Of a stretch of 64,000 bases of DNA, positions 52,769-64,000 are shown piece after piece. Made by a program: the position numbers and the translations under genes. The stretch is taken from assembly GCA_003344405.1 (NCBI GenBank), contig NOWV01000002.1, positions 1,488,001-1,552,000 on the forward strand, written 5' to 3'. Numbering within the stretch: position 1 is the first letter of the stretch; each line of letters starts with the position of its first letter. Source of the DNA: Trichoplax sp. H2. Lineage: Eukaryota; Placozoa; Uniplacotomia; Trichoplacea. The notes below the pieces were generated by a model. It made no database searches. It saw only the letters and a list, made by a program, of their open reading frames with translations, and was not told where the DNA came from.

Positions 52769-54111
52769 CTGTAGTTTACTGATTGATACTATAGTACGAT
52801 GTTATTTTAAAGTAAATAAAAAATAGATTGGACCTTGATTAGTTCAACACAAGTTAACTTCACGGGTCTTATTTATTTACATTTGGTTCTCCGTAGGAAT
52901 TATGACCTTATTCCTAAACGTGATGTCGTGCAATTTGCCTTTTGACTTCAGTTATATGTAATGATTTAAATTATGGGCATTGGCTGTAATAAACACGTAC
53001 GTAAATATACAAATCTTACTGTGGAAAAGAAGGTTTTGATGATCAATAAACTGATAGAAATTGTAATATTTTCTATCAACGACAGGATAAACCTACTCCA
53101 CTTATAGTTTCAAATTTAAACGAAATGATGCAAATAAATAACTTTATCAAAATAATTATATAGCTTAGTTAGTCCATGCTTATATCTATACAGTACGGAT
53201 ATAGATCAAACTCCTGCATTGCTTGCTATGCATATTTTTAGAACCTCCTAATATTCTGTTTAAAGCAATGTAACAAATATATATGAAAGATGTTACCTTT
53301 TTAAAATTATCGTACTACCATTACATATTGTACCCTGCAATGCTATAAATTATGCTACTCATCTGATATACAGCATGATATGGAGTGAATCCTAATTACT
53401 TCATTGATTACGTTTACCATAATGAGTGATAAGTAATCAATGTTGTAGCTTTTCTAGATACAAAGTTAACTACATATCATAGGCTGTAATGAATTTTGTA
53501 ATGCAACATCGAACTGTGGAACTGTAATGCATTCTGACATGAATTGATAACGTCTGCAATTCTATATGTTAAATTTGCCATATAATTCCATATCAGATTT
53601 TTTTGGTAATTTCTGGTAATTTGATCACTTAGAATCCAATAGATAATATGATTATCAATGAGTAATATGATTTTAGGAGGCATAATTTAAATCAATGATA
53701 TAGGGAAATTACCATCTGACACTTGTTATATTATAATAATTCTGTTACTAAAAATTTGTTAATATTAATTTATGGTGTCATGCTACGAAGAATCTTTCTC
53801 GTATGGAAACATTAATTAAATAATTTGCTTGCATTATACATAAAGAGAGAATATTTCAAATTATTTCAGACTACATTCGATCAAATAAGTAGTTCAAATT
53901 TATATCACAACGATTTATGCTAAGGATTAATGTTTATGATAGCATTAACTAATTAATCAATGAAGGGTATTAAAATTACTAATATAATGCACGGCTAAAA
54001 TGTGCCAAAATATCTGCCTGAATATAGATATACAGTATATAATATAGAATAATAGCCTGAATAGACTAATAATTATTTAAATATTCGTGTCGATTATAAA
54101 TTTCTAATTGA
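52769..54111. other. gene-free stretch upstream of the hot-dog gene
   Basis: A further 5' exon of the hot-dog gene may lie here, but I could not identify one. No other feature is seen. Confidence 0.35.
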
Positions 54112-54480
54112 CAGACGCATTTGAACCCTTCTCTACACTGAAGAATAGGGAGTTTTTATCTTCGGCTTGCAAGTTTTGATTACAATTTCACCGTCAAGAT
54201 GTATTTCTCTAAAAAACGAAATACTTAAGATTGAATATGAAGATTGCTTTCTATCGTTGAATGGGTTTTCACTCTATAAGCCAGAGTTAGTAATGATCTA
54301 CATGATTTTTCTAATACTAATGCAATTTTTTCGCCATTAAAGCGGCCTAAAATTATTAATTGTTCATGGTTTACATTGTCCTACTACGATATCGTATAGA
54401 CGAATTTATATTTTATACCCGTAGTTGAACATCATGGAATATGCGTACAAGTTACATTGGTGGGTATTTCCATCTGTATG
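54112..54480 (-). pseudogene. broken chimeric copy of the hot-dog gene
   Basis: Bases 54112-54226 match 49252-49368, the last exon of the intact gene, with single-base losses that shift the frame. Directly upstream in coding direction, 54240-54480 matches about 51880-52130, the module with RFTVLGRFND, but with several in-frame stops. The two pieces are about 2.5 kb apart in the intact gene and are here fused, so the copy has lost everything between them. It lies roughly 1.3 kb upstream of the intact gene in the same orientation, which suggests tandem duplication followed by deletion and decay. Confidence 0.8.
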
Positions 54481-56214
54481 ATTGGATGAATAGTACAATT
54501 TTATTTCATGCAAATGAAATCAGGAAATAAAAGAGAAGCGCATATTATTTACATAATTAGTCGCATAATTATTATGATTTGTTAAGTTTCAAAAAATGAT
54601 AAGGAAGCATGAAGATAAATTATGTCGATAAATGACTTGTTACGGATTAACACTGCATAAAGATTGGTTTGAAGTATCATAGAAACTGTGTTCCGTAGCC
54701 ATTATTAATGTTTCCTATAGGTATCTTGCTTATAAAACAGATCTATTTTATCTAAAATTTAGTATCTTGAGAGTTAGACTAGATCAATATATAAAAAGTT
54801 TTAATTGAGAATCGTACTATACAAAGTATAAATTGAGTTTAAGAAAAGCTTGTAAAAATATTCCGACTAATGTAGCGTCTGTAAAATTTGATTTGTAATA
54901 TGGAAACTACTCTCATCTAAATGGAAAGTCTTTACTAATTTACGTTTATTCGTTAAAAATTCTATAATAATACTAGATGATCTTAATCTTCAAAATGATA
55001 CGAAGGCTAGACTAATTCTCGGAGGGAACTTTAGAAGCTTACAAAAAGGCGCTTAAAGAAGACTTCCTTTCGCTCATTACGTCAGATTTACATGCGCGTA
55101 TTTGTAATTTTTCTTTAAATGCTAGTATTGCTGTGTAAAATTACAAAGAAACTATCGTAAAATTAGACATTGTATAGCTGCATTCCATATCAAGAACACA
55201 ATTGATATACGAGTACAAGTTTGCGATCTGCTGCGTTTATGTCTTCAGCTAATGCCAGTTAGCAGTATGAGTTTAGAGATCAACATAGCTTATTAGCAGC
55301 ATCCACATACATATTGATGACCGTTCAAGGCGGTAATAGTTCATTTTAAGTAAGGGAAGTCTAACTTACTATCAGAATAACAAGCATCATGCGATTGTAC
55401 CTTGACCAGTTAAAAGGAAGCAACTCAGCAGCTCATGACCATTTATTTATTTATTTTTGCTAAGGGAGTTTTAACCTGATATCAAAGTACTTTGTGTCTA
55501 TTTAAAACTCTGTCAGTAGTGCAGCCCTGCATCACCCATGCTTTGGTTTTGATATGATTTAAAATAAATACAAACTATGGAATACCTTGGTAGCAGAGGT
55601 GCTACATTTGCTTAAAAGTATTACTGGATAACTTTAAGAATAAAGGCAACATATACGCATTACATCCATCAATACTTTGCTTTATGACGTTGAATATCCT
55701 ATAAGCTACTCATTAAACTGCAATACAAAGCTGAAATTACAGTATTCATTTTCAAAATAATATTTGAATTATAGTATGGTAGTAATATAGTGACTAGTCA
55801 GCATCAGCACAACCTTTCTGTATGGAATTCTATAATGTAACTTATATAAAATTTATAATCGATTCTTTGATGATTTGTACCAGACGTTATTGAATTAGAT
55901 CTTTATCATAAAATTCGATCAAGAAAATTCAAAATTTGTAGAAATAAGAACCCTATTAGATCTAATACAAAGGTTAACTACACACAGCTCTACTCTAGCT
56001 GAGTACAACTACTAAAAAACTTATAGAAAAAACAAGCAGATAACCTAATGTCGTCTGTTTTTATACTCTCCGCAGCCTTCGCAGATACAATCAGTATAGC
56101 AACATTTTAATTATTTTTATACGTAATCAAGTTATTATTAGTAACATTATTTTACGGAGAATCATTATAAATTCAGTATAGAAACGATTACAGTATTTTC
56201 GTAGACATTATTCC
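54481..56214. other. gene-free stretch
   Basis: No supported gene. A short ATTT microsatellite lies at about 55440-55457. Confidence 0.4.
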
Positions 56215-57420
56215 TACCGCTCAAAGTACGATGAACTAACCACACCCTAATATCCCACCCATCCTCCCTTGAAACGAGCAGCGCGGGGGTATTTTTATAC
56301 TACTGTTAGATGACTCTGATTATGGGTTCATTTCAATAGGTCAGTATAAGATTCTTGCAGTACTTTTTACCTCAACATTTCTTCATGTAAAACGAATAGC
56401 TCTAAGGCAGTAATTTCTACAGAGTACTGATTTTGAAATAGTATTCGTTATTTCGCTAAGGGTGGCCACTGGGCCTTTAAATTTTGATTTGATGTAATGC
56501 TCTGATAAAAATTGAATAAACATAGAATCTTTATAGTGTTTTCTACACAGCCATTTTGATTGTTACATTTCTTATAACACAACTAACGGTTGTTATCGAC
56601 AGAGCAAGCTTTGCTTGCATACGCAAGCGATCCTTAGACACATTATAATGATTGGTATAGAATTGACCACAGTACTAAGGGCATTATACCGCACTATAGA
56701 TATCTTACAGTACCTGCTAATCTTAACTTGGCATATCCAGCAGCACAGTTCATTAGTTATCATAATGCGCTTTGGATTATTAACTAATCTTAATATAGCA
56801 TAGTACATTACTATTACCGGGATATATATAATATCGAGTGATAATACTATCTGTTAATTTTATTAACAAATTGAGCATAAACGTATATTTGACAGTTTCG
56901 CTTACCAACCTTAACATAGCATTAATACTGTATATAGTAACCATCCTTATTCGGTAAACATACTAATACGAAAGTTACTTAAGGAAATTTGAATTGGTAT
57001 AGAAATGAATGATCTCTAGGGTTTATGTAAATATTATTGACAAGGTATACGTGATTGATACACATTAGCAGGTACTATTAGTTTTATTGCTCTCATGCAT
57101 TTCGTAGTGTTACCCTACTGTAGTTTCCCTGTCCCGGTTATTTTTGATTGCTATATATCATATAACAAAAAGTAGTTCTAAGAGGATAATGTCAGTTAGT
57201 CAGCGATCTGATAGGCGATAGCGAAGTGAACAACGTGGAAATGCACGATCAGTACGTACATTAAATCAATCTGTTTTAAATATAGTAGTACGCAGCCATT
57301 ACCGGGATATATATCTATATAATGTCGAATGGTTATACTATCTGTTAATTATTAACAAGTGGGTACATTATCGTAAACCGTCAGCAAAGCGACGGGAGTT
57401 TGGACTAGTAAGACTTACAG
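56215..57420 (-). repeat. dispersed repeat, inverted copy
   Basis: This is the reverse-complement partner of 7335-8085. It is longer because one end segment occurs twice, at about 56815-56900 and 57298-57420 (both contain ACCGGGATATATAT and TAACAGATAG or its complement), with about 400 bases of other sequence between. The layout suggests a nested or partly duplicated element. The frames at 56593-56808 lie within it and are not preserved between copies. Confidence 0.7.
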
Positions 57421-58767
57421 TTCTACGGTATTTTTAGCTCTAACCTTATTAGTAGCTCAACATCTTTATATAGTCATCCGTTCTCTAGTATAGGGTCTAC
57501 CATTACAGTCTATATTTATGAGCTACTAAATATATCTTAAGATAAATATAGAAGCGACACTACCGTATATCATACTTAACATGGCTAATAGCCTACAATC
57601 ATGATACTAAGTTACTTTACAATCTTAAATGACGTTATAATATCATCAGGCTCTGCTTATCGTATGCTATTAGAGATTTACTGTTATCGTATACATAATA
57701 TGCAGTACATGTATATCTCGAGAATTTCTTAAATTCACACTCTCATTTGTCAAATAAAGGCAGAATTTATATCTAGCATTTCAGTTTGAAATTGATAAAC
57801 GGCAAAATTAAGTGGTGTTTAGTAAGCAGCAGCTTCTACGTGTTTTATGTATTTTCTGGTTAATACTGACGTCTGATTGGAAAACGTTCAATTACTGGCG
57901 TTGTCGTAGTCCCACGCTATGATACATGGTTATGTAAATTGTAGCTGTATCCAGATATTTAATAACCTAGCTAGCCAAATTATTTGATGGTTTTCTACAT
58001 TAAAGATTAAGTAAGGCGATGTTATCTGAAATACTTTCATTTCTCATATATTGGTAGTAAAGCGACGTTGGTAAGATAGTAACATTAGGATTAGTCCATT
58101 TAAATTTTCATAAAACATTTGCATATATGGCATTTGCTGAGAGTAATGAAAAGCAGCTGCAAGACAAGATAATTACTTTTATATATTTATTATTTAACTA
58201 GTATATTATTCCTATTGTATGTGCTCTATGAAGTAAAACGCTAAGATTAATACGATATCTTAATGTTGTAAAAGCTACTTCATAGATGTATCAGTAATCT
58301 ATTAATAATATGGTAAGGGACAATAACAGCATTTCTATAAGATAAAATTTTAAACATCTTATAACGAGGTAGCTCTCAAGGACAAGAAAGCGCTAGAAGG
58401 AATATTTTTTATCGCACTGAAGCAAAAATTGGAAAAGTAAAAACTCGAAATTATTATTAATGATAATTATTAGTTAGAGGTTATAAGGAATACAAGTTAC
58501 TATCAGCAAGTTTGTGAAGTAAATTAATTTTACACGAATCGATCATTCTATTTTAGAAATAGCGCAGCCCTGAAGTGTCTGAAAGTGTTTCATAAATATG
58601 TATGCATAGGTTAGTCTGGTAGAAATTCTTTTCACGATCTGTAGTAGTAATATTGAAGATACACATTGCTACGAACTGTAGTGGCGACTCATGAAATCTA
58701 TGCTGATATTCATGCTTGACATTTATCAGTCCTTATTATTTACATTTCTTTCCTTTAAATTATCCTT
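57421..58767. other. gene-free stretch downstream of SEC14-like gene 3
   Basis: Nothing supported is seen, apart from the presumed 3' untranslated region of the neighbouring gene. Confidence 0.4.
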
Positions 58768-61700
58768 TCAGTCGGTAATTGCCTCATCGGGTGGCAGGAT
58801 ATCAATAGCGTAGTGCAAACTTTTGCCAGTAAGCCAGCTAAAACTATTGTCGAAGCAAAGAATATCTGCCAATAAAAGAAAGTAAAATTATTCAAACTGA
58901 GTGAATGTGTATGCGCAAGACAACTGGGTAGAGTAAAATATATGCGCTAGTTTTTAAATTAATTTATTTTATATGGTTGATGATTTACATGTTCCAGCAT
59001 CTTCGCAATAATAATTGCCTTCTTCAAGAATACTTTGACAACTTCGCCGAGCAATAGGGATCTATCAACAACATGGTCTTAAGATTAGATAAACGATCCA
59101 AATAATAAAAACTTTGTAATGTATAGATAGGATATTTATCGCTTTTTTAATTGTCTTGAATTGCCATACTCAATTGTTAATTTATTTGCAACTAGCCTAA
59201 TTTCTGCTCGCTATGTCTTGCAAAATTTTTTACTGAATATATATGCATACTGCTTGTAATATATAATACGCATATTATGTTATTTTTACTCTTCTCCAGT
59301 CTTCTAATTCACTTACCACTTCATAGTTTTCAATTGTTCCGTCTTCATTTTCGATCACTTTGACAACACCAAAGCCAATATTATGATTCTCTGTCTTGAA
59401 CTCCCACCTAAAATAGGTATTAAAAAGTCGGAAATATAAATAGGCCAACATTCTACATATAGAAGTATTTGAGTGGTGATTTAAAAGTATTGTATGAACT
59501 CACTTCATTAAAGTACCAGGAATGTTAATGTCGAATTGTAATTTCAAAGTATCACCTCTAGCAATAGTAACAGTGGAATAATCTTCTTCGGAGCGGTTGT
59601 TTACTTTATTATTGCTCGACCGATAATAAGAGGTAGGTATTTCACCTCCATGGCCAACCTAGCAGTAAGCAATGTATATATACAAATATATTAAATAATG
59701 CACTATAGTATGAAAATGGGTTAATATATCTTTCTATAGTTCTTGATGTTAGCTAAAGTAACTCCTTACAATTGCCGAACATTGTGGATCACCATCGTCA
59801 TCTACCTTGTTACCACCATAAATTTTAGGCAATGATTCGGCATCTAAATGTTTTAAAAGAACTTGCTGGTAGTTACCTAAACGTAAAATCATGCCAAATA
59901 TTAGAAACAGTCAGTAAAAATTGAAAGGGATTAATGTAGTAAAATATGATTTCTAATGAATAGGAACTATTTCAGTTAATGCCATATCTTTACTTCCTAA
60001 TATGCGAATCTTTTCCTTCGTTTTTGGGCTAAGAAAGGGTTTCACGATAGCGTACACAATAAAAAATATTCTTGACGCTAAATAATGGGATTTATAACCA
60101 ATAATTTAGTCACTATGATGAATCGCTAAGCTTTATAGTTACGAAAATATCATCGTGGTTAATAAAATTCCTAATTTGTTTATTGTGATACCATTAACAA
60201 CAAAAACGTCCTTCATAAATTCAGGATAGTTATCTTCGAACATTCCCAATACCTACAGAATTACGGTATGATTAAAACTAAAATTAATGGTGAATGCAAA
60301 TAGTCTTAATCGTGTAATTAACGTATTTGAGCTAGCTACGCATACAGTACTAAGAATAATGCGTCATTTTAAAATATTTAATTAAAGAAATTTAGTAGCT
60401 GCTTTGGTATTACCTTAGCGAAATGGACTACAGCTACAAAATATAAAATATTCATTAATATTAAGCATATAGATGAAATAAAGCATTTTACGATCAAAAA
60501 TTAAATATTCCTGAAAATAGGTTTAAATATACAGTATTCATGCCGTCCACAATACTAATAGTAGCATAACTCTTACCAGGTTTATAGAAATTGCTAACGG
60601 TAAAACCTGACATGTCTTGAATTATAGTCACACCTTCTATTCTTTTGCCATGCTGACCAAGAAAATATCCAGAATATCATAAAACATATACTCATATTTT
60701 AGACAGAAATTCATTCACAACGTTCTTAGGCCATACAAGCTATATTCAGTAGTAATTGCGATATAATTGATAAAAATTATAACGTTCCTACCTTTTGACT
60801 CTGCTCCTGGCACAATTTTGTACCTTCCTCAGCAATGGATAAGCTATACTTTGTTAGTTCTTCTGGTCGAAGTGAATGATAAATACCTAAATAATCAACA
60901 ATTAAGACAAAAAATTCATGGCGGTATTCTAGAATAGTGTGTTCTTGGTAAAGAAACTTAAAATTCTTTATATTAATCAAGATTAAAACTGCATGCTTTC
61001 CTAAATTCTAATATAAAGTATGAATGCGCTCTTATAAACTATTAAAATACTATAGCATTTAACCTTTTAGATCAAATCGTCCAGTACAAAATAAGTATAA
61101 TGGTCCTTTATCTTTATTGTATCCAACATAATTTCCTGGGAAGTACTTTTTCCATATCTAACAAAATCAGAATGTTATTACTTGCGTTGGAGTTTCAATG
61201 GTAATTAAAAGTCGATGTTAAGAAATATTTTATATACAGTATCGATCCTGTTTGCTAATAAGCATGGAATGGGATATATCCGTAGATTTAATGCTATTTG
61301 GCTCGAAATAATCGATGAGACTTTAGAAAGATAATTGAAATTATATTATAGAGTGTGGCGATGTTACCATATCGTTAGAATAGTACAGTAGTAGCTAATA
61401 TGGAAAATATCCATATTCGTAGTGCTAGGTAAGATAAGTAATGCTTAACGTAGACATTAATTGTGATAATTTATTACATATTTGACGTTGATTGTTATTA
61501 TGTGTAGATAGTGGTAAGATGGTTCAAGTTCTAGTTAACGATAATTGAACTAGACAAGATACATGCTTAGATTAAGATTAAGTATGTACCGATAAAAAAA
61601 GCTATGTAGGGAACGTCTTAGTTCGAGATGTCTCTCCTAGTAAGGTATAATAATAATGCTGTTGTTTACAAATTATGCAGTTCCTATATAAACGGGAATA

Positions 61701-63337
61701 TTTGAGATGGGTTGTGTGGTGAAAAGTTGTAGATGTGTCTATGCTAATAAGGGTTCTATCTTTACAGTACTTTGCAGTGTGTGTTTAGCGTTTAGTAAAG
61801 AGCGTTTAAGTTAAGTCAGTAGTTACTTATAAACTTTACTATATGTTTCCTTGTCGTAGAGTATAAATTGTGACATTGAATTATAAAGCATCGCTTCGTT
61901 ATCCTCCTTCAATGAATATACACAGGCTTAAATAAATAATCAGTTTGAGGCTTCTCTACCTCCGGAATGCTATCTTCTGCTAGAACTCTGTCAATTTTCC
62001 ATTCCTTTCGAAACCGGCAATGCTAAAAATAAATTAAAATTACACAATAGATGATTTTATTTCATCGAGACTATAAGTATGCAATTAAAAGATTGCTAGT
62101 TAATTTCTTATAGATACAATTCGATTAGAAAATTATTAAATGAGAAACTAAAATTGTGAAATTTGGTAATTGTATTTAAGATAAAATAATGGAAAGATAT
62201 TTAAATTTGTATAGTATCTTAACTATAATTATGTTATTAAAAGATTGCTAACTAATCTTTATAGACATATGTCGGTTAGTAAATATCAAATAACAAACTA
62301 AAAACAGCGACGTTTGATAATAGCATTTAAGGTAAAATAATAGCAAGATATATTAAATTTTTTATAAAACTATCGTATAATACAGTATCCTTGTCGTTAT
62401 AATCGAAATAACGTTAACCTACAGCAGGCAAAAAATGAGTATGCTATACAGGTAGGAGGAAAATCACCTTGCGCAGCATTTGTTCCGTTTTTTGTAGGTC
62501 GAAATCTCTCGCTAGATAATTTTTTAATCATAAAATTTGATTTATAATATTACTATGTAAAAATTTTCATCATATTTATGTAGTCGTTACAACTTGAAGT
62601 AATTTTCCTATCCTAGTTATTTTACTTAATTTCAATGGATTAGCCGAGACTGAGAATGTATCAGTGGCTACATTCTTGATTAATCAGAATCTACCAACGG
62701 CGACAGATAATAGTTCAATATAGCTAACCTCTAAGCCATCTCAACATGTAATAATCGTCTTCGAGTTCTTCTTGTGTAAGAATGTTTTCAACGTTTTGGC
62801 GAAACTGTAGAAAATGAAACGGTCGTCAAGTACAAGTATATCGTGAATTGATGACAGTTGATTAAAAAGGATTAAACGATATCATTTGAATAAATGGTTT
62901 TATTATGACTTGTTTATGGCGTGTTGCAATTTTTATTAGGGTCTAGTTTAAGAAACTATAAAATGTATTAAGTCGGTTTTCTACAGTTTGCTACAGATTG
63001 ATTTTAAATAAAGCGATAATTGTAAATCAATAATGATAGATGAGATGTTTTAGTAATCAATCTATTTGTCGAAGCAATGGCAAATTAATGAAGTCCTTTA
63101 AAAGTTAAGTTAAGTTATCTTAATTTAATGATTATTACGTCTATTTATGCAATTTATTGAAATGAACGAAAACTTTGTCCTTACTCGCTTTGTAAAGTAA
63201 ACTAATAAAAGCAAATTATCTTCTATATCTCGATTGAAATAACGTATTTTTCAGTAACATTTTAATCTATTATAAAATCTCACCTTATTCAATGTTTCTT
63301 GCTGATACGTGCTCAGATTACCAACATGGCCACTCAT
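58768..63337 (-). CDS. SEC14L: SEC14-like lipid-transfer protein, CRAL-TRIO plus GOLD (gene 3)
   Basis: The model has 15 exons and 396 residues. Exons, in coding order: 63337-63284, 62804-62729, 62511-62468, 62022-61960, 61157-61064, 60886-60792, 60652-60577, 60433-60414, 60252-60192, 60077-59994, 59876-59770, 59658-59504, 59407-59317, 59061-58989, 58865-58768. Exons 1-11 repeat the lengths and phases of genes 1 and 2. FEDNYPE is at 179-185. The GOLD domain holds NHNIGFG after the WEFKTE strand (from 311) and FDNSFSW (369-375). The sequence differs from its paralogues at the ligand domain, for example NASR where gene 1 has NAPK, and MLRWLRARDF at the N-terminus. Intron 4 (61158-61959) carries an LTR-like repeat. 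Function is inferred from the family; a distinct ligand preference is possible. Confidence 0.93.
61354..61875 (-). repeat. LTR-like dispersed repeat, copy B, inside an intron
   Basis: This is the reverse complement of the element at 34621-35178, about 522 bp. In its own orientation it starts TGTCACAATTT and ends CGCCACA. I see no matching target duplication, so it is probably older or slightly truncated. It fills most of intron 4 of the SEC14-like gene and lies antiparallel to the other copy, but on the gene's own strand. Confidence 0.7.
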
Positions 63338-64000
63338 CTTTTATGACTATGTATCGGATACTCTACATTTAAGGAAAACATGTAATTGACGATGAGCAAA
63401 TGCATTAAATAATAGCTTCTCTATTTCTGATGATAAGTCAGGTTGTGGCATTAAACTGTATCATCGATAGATGGACGTATAAAAATTGTGTTATTTCTAC
63501 TATCGTAAATGACGTATAGGAGATGTTGGTTCAATTATTTCATTCTTTATCCGCAGCAGCGTGTTAGATGTAAATAAATTTCCTTGGATAATAGATAGCT
63601 TGACATGTAAGGTAATAATGTTAAAACAAATTACATTCGTATAACTTGAGGGTGAAATAAAAAAATGAAGCAAATTCTAACTATAGAAAACATATCAGTG
63701 AGTATGATGGAATGTATAATAATCGATTAAAAATATCTCGGTCAAATTTAGAATGAAAAATTGTGTTTGAAGCGATTAGTTATAGAAATCTCTAGACTGA
63801 TAATAAACAAATGCCTTTGACAAATGATATTGTGAAAATGAATTAGACATATATTTTTGGTTAGATAAAATAATGAAATTTAGATAACTATCACTATTAG
63901 AATAACAATTTTATCTAATTGTTTAAAATACTTAATTTCTAAATTTTATTTTGTAATCAAAATGATTAGCTATGTTACAATTGACAAACTCCTATCAGGA
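63338..64000. other. upstream region of SEC14-like gene 3
   Basis: This presumably holds the promoter of the minus-strand gene. I could not assign a TATA box or other element with confidence. Confidence 0.35.

Noticed and set aside
1-64000. CRISPR arrays, bacterial operons or phage genes
   Set aside because: No regularly spaced short repeats, no operon-like packed frames and no ribosome binding sites are present. The introns and gene families are eukaryotic.

Overview
This window looks like nuclear DNA of an early-branching animal, most likely a placozoan (Trichoplax or Hoilungia); that is inference. The DNA is very AT-rich, genes are sparse, and introns are short with canonical GT-AG ends. 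There are two intronless class A receptors of one divergent family and three tandem SEC14-like lipid-transfer genes with animal-type domain order and identical 15-exon layouts. Most short open frames are chance products of AT-rich sequence.

Layout. 1-5136: non-coding apart from a probable solo LTR (2296-2873). 5137-6198 (+): first GPCR. 7335-8085: a dispersed repeat whose inverted partner lies at 56215-57420, followed by a near-perfect hairpin (8097-8167). 9420-9701: a two-copy tandem repeat. 10035-15400: a disturbed part of the assembly with four N gaps, where contig ends are repeated on both sides of gaps. It holds a solo LTR with exact 5-bp target duplications, interrupted by different insertions in what look like two haplotypes. 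15401-21758: no gene seen. 21759-22883 (+): second GPCR. 25778-28740 (-): SEC14-like gene 1. 28741-36326: no convincing gene, but a cluster of palindromic TACTGTAC motifs, a degenerate tandem repeat and an LTR-like repeat. 36327-41227 (-): SEC14-like gene 2. 41228-49222: no convincing gene. 49223 to about 52768 (-): a split gene encoding several hot-dog (thioesterase-fold) modules, disturbed by an assembly gap. 54112-54480 (-): a broken chimeric copy of that gene. 58768-63337 (-): SEC14-like gene 3.

How the genes may work together. All four intact minus-strand genes belong to lipid-handling families: CRAL-TRIO/GOLD proteins carry hydrophobic ligands between membranes, and hot-dog proteins usually hydrolyse or bind acyl thioesters. 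The SEC14-like genes keep the same intron positions and phases, including a 20-nt microexon, so they are old tandem duplicates. Their closeness to the hot-dog gene may be chance. The two GPCRs are tandem paralogues that depart from class A consensus at opposite ends of the activation machinery: one lacks DRY, the other lacks NPxxY.

Exon coordinates were derived by hand from reading frame, phase and splice signals. The SEC14-like models close perfectly in phase and are strong. The 5' part of the hot-dog gene is uncertain.
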